Shown here one piece after another: positions 1 through 7,395 of a stretch of DNA of 64,000 nt (position 1 is its first letter; each line of letters begins with the position of its first letter). Both the position numbers and the translations under genes were made by a program. This DNA comes from JANXXV01 sp038230275 (lineage in GTDB: Bacteria > Acidobacteriota > Terriglobia > Bryobacterales > Bryobacteraceae). The stretch covers positions 23,288 through 87,287 of the forward strand of contig JBBRNO010000013.1 of NCBI GenBank assembly GCA_038230275.1, written 5' to 3'. Under the pieces are notes generated by a model. The model searched no databases and was not told the origin of the DNA. It worked only from the letters and a program-made list of their open reading frames with translations.

Positions 1-1
1 G

Positions 2-607
2 GGCGAACTGAACGAGTGGATTGCCGAGGCGGCCGCGGAGTCTTTGGGGCTGGGTGAAAACGCCGGCCGCCGTATTGACCGGAGCGATTACGCCCACAAG
101 CATCTGAGTGTCCTGGCGGCAGCCTGGCGGCTTTCGATACCGGTTACCGTTCACGTCGGGATCGGATACGATATTCTGCACGAACACCCAAACTGTAGTG
201 GCGCGGCGCTGGGAGATGCCAGCTATCGGGATTTCCTCATCTTTGCCAATTCGATGAACCGGCTGGAAGGAGGCGTGCTGGTGAACTTCGGCTCAGCCAT
301 CATGGGGCCTGAAGTCTATCTGAAGGCACTAGCCATGGCGCGCAATGTAGCCCATCAGGAAGACCGCGTGATTCGTCATTTCACCACGGCGGTTTTCGAT
401 CTGGTTCCCATCCACGGCGACATTCATCACGAACTCAGCAAGCAGGATCCAGGCTACTATTTCCGGCCGCATAAGACCATGTTGGTGCGCACGGTGGCGG
501 ACGGCGGGGAAAGCTACTACTTTTGCGGCGATCATCGCGCTACGTTTCCTGCATTGCGCAAGGCGGCGTTGGATCATACGTTGACCGAAGCGTTGAACAA
601 GCAATGA
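2..607 (+). CDS. conserved hypothetical protein of the heptose cluster, 5'-truncated
   Basis: The frame is open from the window edge, so only the C-terminal part (about 200 residues) is visible. It contains a VHVGIGYDILHEHPN stretch, a glycine-rich GGVLVNFGSAIMGPEV segment and a conserved-looking tail (YYFRPHKTMLVRTVADGG, then YYFCGDHR). I recall similar proteins beside heptose kinase and gmhA genes in other Gram-negative bacteria, but I cannot assign a reaction. The stop TGA overlaps the next ATG by 4 bp, so it is probably translationally coupled to the sugar kinase. A nucleotide- or NAD-binding fold is possible from the GSAI loop, but that is inference. Confidence 0.75.
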   Translation, partial: GELNEWIAEAAAESLGLGENAGRRIDRSDYAHKHLSVLAAAWRLSIPVTVHVGIGYDILHEHPNCSGAALGDASYRDFLIFANSMNRLEGGVLVNFGSAIMGPEVYLKALAMARNVAHQEDRVIRHFTTAVFDLVPIHGDIHHELSKQDPGYYFRPHKTMLVRTVADGGESYYFCGDHRATFPALRKAALDHTLTEALNKQ

Positions 608-1593
608 CGGCTTCGGAAATATTGACGTTGATCCCGAAATTAAATACGTTGGTGTTGGGTGATATTTGCCTGGACCGCTGGTGCAGCTACGATCCAGGCG
701 CGGCCGCTGCTTCGCGTGAGACGGGCATTCCCCGCGTGGGAGTTGTAGCCTCCGAAAGCACTCCAGGCGCGGCGGGTACCATTGCGAGCAATGTGATTGG
801 CCTGGGTATTCCGCGAGTTACGCTGTTGGGAGCGATTGGCGACGATGGCCATGGTTTCGAACTGCTTCGCGCACTCCGTCTCCGCTCGATCTCGGCTGAG
901 CTCATCGTTGTCTCCTCCCTGATTCCGACGTTTACCTACACCAAGCTGATCAATTCCGTTACCGGCGTTGAGGATTTGCCGCGCATCGATTACATCAATA
1001 CGCAACCGCTGCCCGTGGAGGTGGAAGAACAGCTTTTAGAGAAGCTTGAAATGTGCATTGAGGCCTTCGACGTGGTGCTGGTCTCCGATCAGGCGGAAAC
1101 CGAAAACGGCGGGATGGTTACTCCGGCGATCCGTCAATCGCTGGCGAACCTTGCGGGCCAATTTCCAGAAAAGATCATCTGGGTAGATTCCCGCATGCGT
1201 CCGGAACATTTCCGGAATGTCATTATCAAACCGAATCGCGATGAGGCTGCCGCTGCTTGTCTGCGACAATTCGGGGCGGTGGATCTTGAGAAATTCCGGC
1301 GCGTTACTAACGCTCCTTTTATCGTGATGACTGATGGTGAAGACGGTGTGGTCATCGTTCGCGAGGGCGGGGAAGTGCGGGTTAAGACTAAACGCGAACC
1401 GCATCCGGTGGATATTTGCGGCGCTGGCGATAGCTTTTCCGCAGGTGCGGCCGCCGCGCTTGCGGTTACAGGCGACCCCATTCAGGCCGCACGCTTCGGC
1501 AACATGGTTGCCTCGGTAACCATCATGAAAAAAGGCACAGGAACTGCCTCGCCTGAAGAAGTGCTGGCGGCGGAACGGAACTGGCCGGCATGA
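604..1593 (+). CDS. PfkB-family sugar kinase, HldE kinase-domain-like
   Basis: A 329-residue carbohydrate kinase. The PfkB C-terminal signature DICGAGDSFSAG lies near residue 270, with the catalytic Asp in the GAGD turn. The N-terminal LVLGDICLDRW and the PGAAGTIASNV glycine motif match the family. The D-beta-D-heptose-7-phosphate kinase half of HldE is the closest context-supported role (phosphorylation at C-1), because gmhA follows two genes later; no cytidylyltransferase-like half is attached. I chose the ATG at 604, which overlaps the previous stop (ATGA), over an in-frame upstream start at 523 inside the preceding gene. Another PfkB substrate remains possible. Confidence 0.85.
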   Translation: MTASEILTLIPKLNTLVLGDICLDRWCSYDPGAAAASRETGIPRVGVVASESTPGAAGTIASNVIGLGIPRVTLLGAIGDDGHGFELLRALRLRSISAELIVVSSLIPTFTYTKLINSVTGVEDLPRIDYINTQPLPVEVEEQLLEKLEMCIEAFDVVLVSDQAETENGGMVTPAIRQSLANLAGQFPEKIIWVDSRMRPEHFRNVIIKPNRDEAAAACLRQFGAVDLEKFRRVTNAPFIVMTDGEDGVVIVREGGEVRVKTKREPHPVDICGAGDSFSAGAAAALAVTGDPIQAARFGNMVASVTIMKKGTGTASPEEVLAAERNWPA

Positions 1594-2438
1594 TTACACT
1601 GGCCATCGATGTGGGCGGCACCAAGTTTTCCATGGCCGTCTTCGATGACGATTTGCTAATTGCACGGGAGTCTCGCGTTACCGACAGAACGGGCGGCCGG
1701 GACTGGATGCTGGACCAGATTACGACCATCGGACGCAAATGGCAGCGCACCATGGCCATCGACCGGTGCGGCGTTGGATTCGGTGGTCCGGTCCAGTTCG
1801 AACTGCAGCGCGTGGCTCTTTCGACGCATGTAGGCGGCTGGCAGGACTTCAGCCTGCCGGCATACATCACCCATACGCTGGGCGTACCCGCCATCATGGA
1901 CAACGATGCGAATGTAGGTGCGCTGGGCGAATACACCTACGGTGCGGCAGTGGGTATCGAAAAGCTGTTTTATATGACTTTGTCCACCGGAATCGGCGGC
2001 GGGATTCTGATCGACGGAAGCATCTATCGCGGAGCCGATGATTATGCGGGCGAGATTGGACACCTGACCATCAGACCGGATGGAGCCGACTGTCTGTGCG
2101 GAGCGCGCGGCTGCCTGGAACGGCACTGCTGCGGTTTGTGGCTGGAACGCGATCACGGCAAGACTGCCGAACAACTGATGAAGGATCCCGCATTTGTGAA
2201 CACCTATGTGGTGGACCTGGCGCGGGGACTCAAGGCTTGTGTCATGCTTCTCAACCCTGAGAGAATTGTAATTGGCGGCGGAATCAGCAAGGCGGGCGAC
2301 GCGCTGTTTGTGCCGCTGCGAAAAGAACTGCGGCAGCAAGTGACCGCTTGGTCCCGCGCAAGAATTGATGTGGTGCCCGCGAAACTTGGAGACGACAGCG
2401 TACTCTTTGGAGCGTTAGCTCTGGCAAATCAACTATGA
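1590..2438 (+). CDS. ROK-family sugar kinase
   Basis: A 282-residue ROK protein. The N-terminal ATP-phosphate loop is DVGGTKF (residues 7-13), followed by the DNDANVGALGEY sugar/catalytic segment. The ROK zinc motif appears as CLCGARGCLE at about residues 169-178. Members phosphorylate glucose, N-acetylglucosamine, N-acetylmannosamine or related sugars; no DNA-binding N-terminal domain is present, so this is a kinase rather than a NagC-type repressor. It sits between the PfkB kinase and gmhA with ATGA overlaps on both sides. Placement in a heptose-phosphate cluster is unusual and its substrate is unknown. Confidence 0.88.
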   Translation: MITLAIDVGGTKFSMAVFDDDLLIARESRVTDRTGGRDWMLDQITTIGRKWQRTMAIDRCGVGFGGPVQFELQRVALSTHVGGWQDFSLPAYITHTLGVPAIMDNDANVGALGEYTYGAAVGIEKLFYMTLSTGIGGGILIDGSIYRGADDYAGEIGHLTIRPDGADCLCGARGCLERHCCGLWLERDHGKTAEQLMKDPAFVNTYVVDLARGLKACVMLLNPERIVIGGGISKAGDALFVPLRKELRQQVTAWSRARIDVVPAKLGDDSVLFGALALANQL

Positions 2439-2989
2439 AATTTCTTGAAGACTATAAAACAGAACTGGTGCAGACGATTGGTGTGATTGACAACACCAAA
2501 GTACAGACGGCCATCGACTGGTTCAAAGATGCACGGGAGAGCGGCAAGCACATCTTCGTGTGTGGCAACGGAGGCAGCGCTTCCACTGCTTCGCACTTTG
2601 CGTGCGACATGGTGAAGGGCGCCAGTTTCCAGCGCGAGCAGCGCTTTCGCATTATGGCGCTCACTGATTCGATGCCGACGATATCCGCCTATTCGAATGA
2701 CGTAAGCCACGACTGCATTTTCGAGGAGCAGTTGAAGAATTTTGCGCAACCGGGTGATGTGGTGATGGCGATTAGTGGATCAGGCAATTCGCCGAATGTG
2801 CTGCGCGCGTTAGAGTATGCGAATTCGATAGGATGCAAGACGATGGCGCTGACGGGACGGGATGGCGGAAAGCTGGGCCCCTTGGCCCAGCTCAATATTC
2901 AGGTGCCGGTCCCTCACATGGGACGCATTGAAGACGCCCACATGATTGTCTGCCACATGATTGGCTACTACTTCATGGAGAACAACTAA
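2435..2989 (+). CDS. gmhA: sedoheptulose-7-phosphate isomerase (phosphoheptose isomerase)
   Basis: A 184-residue single SIS-domain protein of normal GmhA length. The phosphosugar-binding loop CGNGGSASTASHFACD starts near residue 43, and a second SIS loop AISGSGNSPNVLRA follows. GmhA converts sedoheptulose 7-phosphate to D-glycero-D-manno-heptose 7-phosphate, the first step toward nucleotide-activated heptose for LPS or S-layer glycans. It is the last gene of the four-gene overlapping cluster and converges on the dehydratase gene, with 3 bp between the stops. Confidence 0.9.
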   Translation: MKFLEDYKTELVQTIGVIDNTKVQTAIDWFKDARESGKHIFVCGNGGSASTASHFACDMVKGASFQREQRFRIMALTDSMPTISAYSNDVSHDCIFEEQLKNFAQPGDVVMAISGSGNSPNVLRALEYANSIGCKTMALTGRDGGKLGPLAQLNIQVPVPHMGRIEDAHMIVCHMIGYYFMENN

Positions 2990-2992
2990 CCG

Positions 2993-3841
2993 CTACTCGA
3001 CGATCACTACAGGATTGGAAAGTTCGCCGATCTCAGGCACCGAAATCGTCACCGTATCCCCAGCGGCCAAGGCCGACTCTTCGGTGACGATGATGCCGGT
3101 GCCGGTCAGCAGTACCGATCCGGCAGGGACGGGATTCGCCCGCAACAGATATTCGATCAGCGCTTCAAACTTGCGGTTCAGCTTCGCTGTGCTGGTGGTT
3201 CCAGAGAACAGCGTCTGGCCCGCGCGCTGGATCACGCAGCTCATCTGCAGGTTGTATGGATCTGTGATTTCGTCGGGTGTGACAATCACCGGACCAAGAG
3301 AACAGCATCCGGTATACATCTTGGACTGCGGTAAATATAGTGGATTCTCGCGCTCCAGATCCCACGCGGAAACATCGTCGGCGATTGTGTAGCCGAGGAT
3401 CTCGCCCTTCGCCCCCAGGATCAATGCCAGTTCCGGCTCCGGCGCGGTGAACTTGGAATCACTGCGTATTCCGATATCTTTGCGGGGACCGACGCAGAAG
3501 CGCGCGGTCCCTTTGAAGAAAATTTCGGGTCTGGGATCTTTGTACACGTGGGCGTAAAAGCCTTCGCGCGTGCCGTGTTCGGCATCGCGGAAATCGGCGC
3601 TGGTCTGATAAGTGCAACCACAAGCCCACACTTCGCGAGGGTGAATGGGAATGATGGGAAGCGCGGCTTCTTTGTGGGCAATGGCTAACCGCGTGGCCAC
3701 TTTAGTGAGCGACGCGTTCTCCATTTCGGCCAGCCGGATCAGGTCGTACACGGTGTAATCCGGAATCGGCCGCACCATGCCATCCTTCTCAACGATGGCG
3801 GCGGTTACATTGTTGTTCCAACGGATTTGTCCAAGGCGCAT
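2993..3841 (-). CDS. FAH-family dehydratase, likely 2-dehydro-3-deoxy-D-arabinonate dehydratase
   Basis: A 282-residue fumarylacetoacetate-hydrolase fold protein. Metal ligands are visible as E135 and E137 (PEPELAL) and an Asp in GYTIADDVSAWD near 155. The sequence resembles the archaeal-type KdaD subfamily (WACGCTY, RPEIFFK, ENPLYLPQSK) more than acylpyruvases. KdaD removes water from 2-keto-3-deoxy-pentonate to give alpha-ketoglutarate semialdehyde. The neighbour just upstream is a matching semialdehyde dehydrogenase (4 bp gap), which supports an oxidative non-phosphorylating pentose route. Substrate assignment is inferred from subfamily and context. Confidence 0.8.
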   Translation of the reverse strand: MRLGQIRWNNNVTAAIVEKDGMVRPIPDYTVYDLIRLAEMENASLTKVATRLAIAHKEAALPIIPIHPREVWACGCTYQTSADFRDAEHGTREGFYAHVYKDPRPEIFFKGTARFCVGPRKDIGIRSDSKFTAPEPELALILGAKGEILGYTIADDVSAWDLERENPLYLPQSKMYTGCCSLGPVIVTPDEITDPYNLQMSCVIQRAGQTLFSGTTSTAKLNRKFEALIEYLLRANPVPAGSVLLTGTGIIVTEESALAAGDTVTISVPEIGELSNPVVIVE

Positions 3842-3845
3842 GGCG

Positions 3846-5291
3846 TTAGTATTTCAGGTAGACGGTCTTGTAATCGCTGTAGAATTCCAGCGCCGCCGGT
3901 CCCTGCTCCTTTGCTCCAAAGCTGGAGTCTTTGGTTCCGCCAAACGGCAATTGATACTCTACGCCCGCACTGGGCAGGTTCACCGTCAGCAGGCCCGCTT
4001 CCATGCGATAGACGAAGTCGAATACGCGCGAGACATTGGTGGTCTGGATGGACGCCGAAAGGCCAAACGGAATATTGTTGGCGATGCGCATGGCGTCTTC
4101 GAAATCCTTGGCGCGCATCACGGCCAGCACCGGTCCGAAAATCTCTTCCTGCGCGATGGTCATGGATTCGGTGACATCCGAGAATACGGTGGGTTCGCAG
4201 AAGTAGCCCTTATCGTAGGCGCCGCCAGTCAAGCGGTTGCCTCCGCACTTCAACACTGCGCCTTCCTTCTTTCCGATCTCGATGTACTTCAGGTTTGTGT
4301 CCAACTGGCCCTGGTCGATGGCCGGGCCGATGTCGATGCCGGCTTCCATGCCGTTGCCGACCTTCAGCTTTTTGGTGCGCTCTACAACCGCTTCCACGAA
4401 CTTGTCATAGATTGCATCTTCCACAATCACGCGGCTGGTGGCAGTGCACTTCTGTCCAGTTGAGAAGAACGACGCATTGACTGTGTTTTCCACTGCGCTG
4501 TTGAAGTCGGCGTCGGCCAAAACGATGGTCGGATTCTTGCCGCCCATTTCGAGTTGGATACGCAGGCGGCGCTTCGAAGCTTCGCCGTGCAACCAGTTGC
4601 CGATCTCGCACGATCCGGTGAAGGATACAGCCTTGAGTGGCTTGGCGTTGATCAGCGCTTTGCCGATCTCGCCTCCGGATCCAGCAACGAAATTCACCAC
4701 GCCCTTCGGAATTCCGGCTTCATGGCAGGCTTCCACAATGCGCCATGCGCTGAGCGGAGAAACCGATGCCGGCTTGAGGATCACGGTGTTGCCGCAGATC
4801 AACGCGGGCGCAAGTTTCCACGCAGGAATCGCGATGGGGAAGTTCCACGGGGTAACCAAGCCCACCACGCCGATCGCCTTGCGAATGGCGAACATGTGGA
4901 CGCGGTCGCGTTCCGATGGGACAAGCAGGCCATTGAGGCGCGAGCCCTCTCCGCCGAAATAGCGGAAGATGTTGATGGCGCGGCGGACTTCGCCTTTCGC
5001 CTCAGGAAGCGTCTTGCCTTCTTCCCGGGTCATCTCGGCCGCGATGGAATCGAACTTGCGATCCAGGATGTCAGCTACTTTGAAGAGGAAAGCTCCGCGG
5101 CCGGGACCGGGCATGGCGGACCATGCGGGGAACGCGGCCTCAGCGGCGGCGGCCGCGGCGTCTACGTCCGCCGCGGTACCCTTCACGAACAGTCCGACTA
5201 CTTCATCTGTGTTGGCGGGGTTGCGGTCTTCAAACGTTGGACCCGATACCCACTCGCCGTTGATGTAATTACGAAAAGTTTCAGTGCTCAT
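3846..5291 (-). CDS. aldehyde dehydrogenase, likely alpha-ketoglutarate semialdehyde dehydrogenase
   Basis: A full-length 481-residue NAD(P)-dependent aldehyde dehydrogenase. Catalytic Cys282 lies in STGQKCTATSR, the general base Glu248 in QLEMGGKNP, and the oxyanion Asn150 in TPWNFPIAIP. The best functional guess is oxidation of 2,5-dioxopentanoate to alpha-ketoglutarate, because the gene is immediately followed by the KdaD-type dehydratase. Together they would be the last two steps of a Weimberg-like sugar-acid route; the earlier enzymes are not in the window. The start ATG lies 16 bp after the LemA stop. Confidence 0.88.
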   Translation of the reverse strand: MSTETFRNYINGEWVSGPTFEDRNPANTDEVVGLFVKGTAADVDAAAAAAEAAFPAWSAMPGPGRGAFLFKVADILDRKFDSIAAEMTREEGKTLPEAKGEVRRAINIFRYFGGEGSRLNGLLVPSERDRVHMFAIRKAIGVVGLVTPWNFPIAIPAWKLAPALICGNTVILKPASVSPLSAWRIVEACHEAGIPKGVVNFVAGSGGEIGKALINAKPLKAVSFTGSCEIGNWLHGEASKRRLRIQLEMGGKNPTIVLADADFNSAVENTVNASFFSTGQKCTATSRVIVEDAIYDKFVEAVVERTKKLKVGNGMEAGIDIGPAIDQGQLDTNLKYIEIGKKEGAVLKCGGNRLTGGAYDKGYFCEPTVFSDVTESMTIAQEEIFGPVLAVMRAKDFEDAMRIANNIPFGLSASIQTTNVSRVFDFVYRMEAGLLTVNLPSAGVEYQLPFGGTKDSSFGAKEQGPAALEFYSDYKTVYLKY

Positions 5292-5307
5292 TTGCCTCGT
5301 TTCTTCC

Positions 5308-5874
5308 CTAAAAAGCTACCTTCGGGTTTGCCCGTGCAGCGGGGTCCGTTTTGAAGTACGCATCGTTGCGTTGGAACCCAAAGAGCCCTGCCGCGATGTT
5401 ATTCGGAAACAGATCGATGTTCGTATTGTATTTCTGAACTGTCTCATTATATCTGCGACGCTCCACCGCAATACGGTTCTCCGTGCCGGACAATTCGTCC
5501 TGTAGACGCAGGAAGTTTTCATTCGACTTAAGCTGCGGATAGTTCTCGGAAATCACCAGCAAACGGCCCAACGCGCCGTCTAGCTGGCCGTTGGCCTGAA
5601 TCTTTTCGGCGGGAGTGCGCGCACCCGCCATCGCCGCGCGGGCATTGGCGATCGCTGTAAAAACTTCCGTCTCGTGTTTCGCAAATCCCTTCACGGTCTC
5701 CACCAGGTTCGGAATCAAATCGGAGCGCCGCTGCAACACGACATCCACTTGAGCCCAGGCCCCGGCGATGGCTTCGCGTTGCACCACCAAGTCATTGCGT
5801 ACACCCATCAGCTTCACCCCGAACAGAAGCCCGAACAACACCAATACGACGACGATAATCAAAGCAATTTTCAT
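5308..5874 (-). CDS. lemA: LemA family protein
   Basis: A 188-residue protein with one N-terminal membrane segment (IALIIVVVLVLFGLLFGV), then the LemA helical domain with WAQVDVVLQRRSDLIPNLV and a C-terminal YNTNIDLFPNNIAAGLFGF segment. The start is taken at 5874 rather than 5916 because it precedes the membrane helix directly and has a GAGGAAACC ribosome site just before it. LemA proteins are membrane-anchored with a cytoplasmic or periplasmic helical domain of unclear biochemical function. LemA next to a TPM-domain protein is a recurrent pairing, and that protein is two genes upstream here. Confidence 0.93.
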   Translation of the reverse strand: MKIALIIVVVLVLFGLLFGVKLMGVRNDLVVQREAIAGAWAQVDVVLQRRSDLIPNLVETVKGFAKHETEVFTAIANARAAMAGARTPAEKIQANGQLDGALGRLLVISENYPQLKSNENFLRLQDELSGTENRIAVERRRYNETVQKYNTNIDLFPNNIAAGLFGFQRNDAYFKTDPAARANPKVAF

Positions 5875-5881
5875 GGTTTCC

Positions 5882-6592
5882 TCATTTCTCCATTCGATCG
5901 ACAGCATCCACCACAACGAGAATCTGTTTCAAATACTCGCGGAACAGCGGTAATGGTTGAAGGTCCCGCGATTTCACCTTCTCCTCACGAACATCCAATA
6001 GTGTAAGAAACGGAGATGCGTCGATGCCAAACTTTCCGCCGCAGGCTTTGACGATCTCACGCTTATCGAACTGCGCCACTTCACCGGAAAGCAGTAAGGC
6101 ATGACGGAACAAGACGCAGAAGGTGGAAATGGAATCCGCCAGTAGGCGCAGCAAGACATCTTTTTCCGACAAGACAGCCGCGGCTTTCTGGCGCAGCCGC
6201 AGCATCTTCGCGCGCAGTTCGTGCTCCACCTGGGCGCGATAGAACGAATAATCGATGGTCAGATCGGCCACAACATTGACGCCGTGCAGAACTTTGTGGC
6301 GCTCCTTGATGTCGTGAAATTCGATGGGAAAGCAATCGGTGGAGGTTCGCACTTCCTCTTCGCTCAGCAACAGCGGGGCCGGATTGTTCTTCTCGCGCCA
6401 CCAGCGGATGATTGGTTCCGAGTCGGACAGTTCCTGCGGAGTCACCTGCTTGAGGACACAGAGAACGTTCAAGTCGGAGAATTGATCTTTGCCGGTCTTG
6501 GTCGCCGCTGATCCGTACAGGATCACGGCCACCAGCCGGTCCCCATTGGCGGACCGCATTTTCTCGACCAGTTCAGTGAGTAGCTTGTCCAT
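5882..6592 (-). CDS. nucleotidyltransferase-fold protein with altered metal site
   Basis: A 236-residue protein. The N-terminal half has the minimal nucleotidyltransferase motif VILYGSAATKTGKDQFSDLNVL (residues about 22-44), where families usually show GS followed by D-x-D; here the second acidic position is Asn. The C-terminal half is helical and HEPN/substrate-binding-like (residues about 140-230). The ATG at 6592 is preferred over a TTG at 6604. It lies between the TPM and LemA genes (19 and 7 bp gaps), so co-transcription is likely. The reaction is unknown; loss of one metal ligand may mean weak or altered catalysis. Confidence 0.75.
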   Translation of the reverse strand: MDKLLTELVEKMRSANGDRLVAVILYGSAATKTGKDQFSDLNVLCVLKQVTPQELSDSEPIIRWWREKNNPAPLLLSEEEVRTSTDCFPIEFHDIKERHKVLHGVNVVADLTIDYSFYRAQVEHELRAKMLRLRQKAAAVLSEKDVLLRLLADSISTFCVLFRHALLLSGEVAQFDKREIVKACGGKFGIDASPFLTLLDVREEKVKSRDLQPLPLFREYLKQILVVVDAVDRMEK

Positions 6593-6611
6593 AGTGATTA
6601 TCAATCAGCGA

Positions 6612-7385
6612 TTACCAATCGCTGGAAGCGCCTCCGCCACCGGAGTCTCCGCCGCCGAATCCGCCGAACCCTCCACCACCGCCGCCGCCCGAGTCAAATC
6701 CGCCGAAGCCTCCGCCACCGCCGCGTCCGCGGCCACCGCCCAACAGATTACCCAATAGCATTCCTGCGATGAATCCGCCGCCGCCGCCGGATTTGATGAT
6801 CCACAGCAGAAGAAGGATGCCACCCACCACCACCGGCCACGGGATTTCAGACGGCGCCTGTTTGCGCGGCCGGGGCCGATATGCCGCATCATCGAGGGTA
6901 ACGCCTTTTGCTTGCGCGATGCGGCTGCCCAGGCTGTGCGCCGCCGAATAAAGCGCCTCGCCATAGTTCCCGGCGCGAAGCGAGACGCGCATTTCGCGGA
7001 GCGTGGCGCCGCTGGTAGCGTCGGTGATGTAGGGTTCCAGGCCACGGCCGATCTCCAGCCGGCTGCGCTTATCTTTGACAACGAGAAGCAACAGCAATCC
7101 TTCATCGACACCTTTTTTGCCGATACCCCACTGGCGATAGAGGTTGTTGGCAACGTCATCCACCGGTTCGCCGTCCAGCGTATCCATGGTGACGAAAGCC
7201 ATTTGCGCACCGGTCGCTTTCTCCACTTGGGCGCAATAGCGTTCCAATTCCTGGCGGGATTCCGGGGTGATAACCTTAGCAAAATCGTTGACGTAGCCTG
7301 TCGGCTTGAGCGACGTAAGATCAATGGCGAAAGCACTGCCAGCCAGCAGCAGAAGTGCTACGACACGCCGCGGAGTCATTGCCAT
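6612..7385 (-). CDS. TPM-domain protein with glycine-rich tail (YgcG-like)
   Basis: A 257-residue exported membrane protein. A signal peptide (residues 1-20) is followed by the TPM domain (about 28-160; YVNDFAKVI, ALYRQWGIG-like segment, RLEIGRGLEPYITD). A membrane helix (about 185-200) leads to a Gly/Ser-rich C-terminus ending in GGGGASSDW. The domain architecture TPM, helix, Gly-rich tail is typical of proteins encoded near lemA. The DNA for the tail is GGN-codon rich, which produces long artefactual frames on other strands. The start lies 10 bp after the M16 peptidase stop. Confidence 0.9.
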   Translation of the reverse strand: MAMTPRRVVALLLLAGSAFAIDLTSLKPTGYVNDFAKVITPESRQELERYCAQVEKATGAQMAFVTMDTLDGEPVDDVANNLYRQWGIGKKGVDEGLLLLLVVKDKRSRLEIGRGLEPYITDATSGATLREMRVSLRAGNYGEALYSAAHSLGSRIAQAKGVTLDDAAYRPRPRKQAPSEIPWPVVVGGILLLLWIIKSGGGGGFIAGMLLGNLLGGGRGRGGGGGFGGFDSGGGGGGGFGGFGGGDSGGGGASSDW

Positions 7386-7395
7386 TGCAGCCAGA

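Noticed and set aside
4554..5354. 266-codon open frame on the plus strand
   Set aside because: Antisense to the aldehyde dehydrogenase; the real gene has all catalytic residues on the other strand.
6640..6790. Tandem DNA repeat
   Set aside because: It is the coding sequence of the Gly/Ser-rich tail of the TPM protein; no regular repeat unit.
6605..7336. 243-codon minus-strand frame overlapping the TPM gene
   Set aside because: Artefact of the glycine-codon-rich tail; Ala/Arg-rich product without domains.
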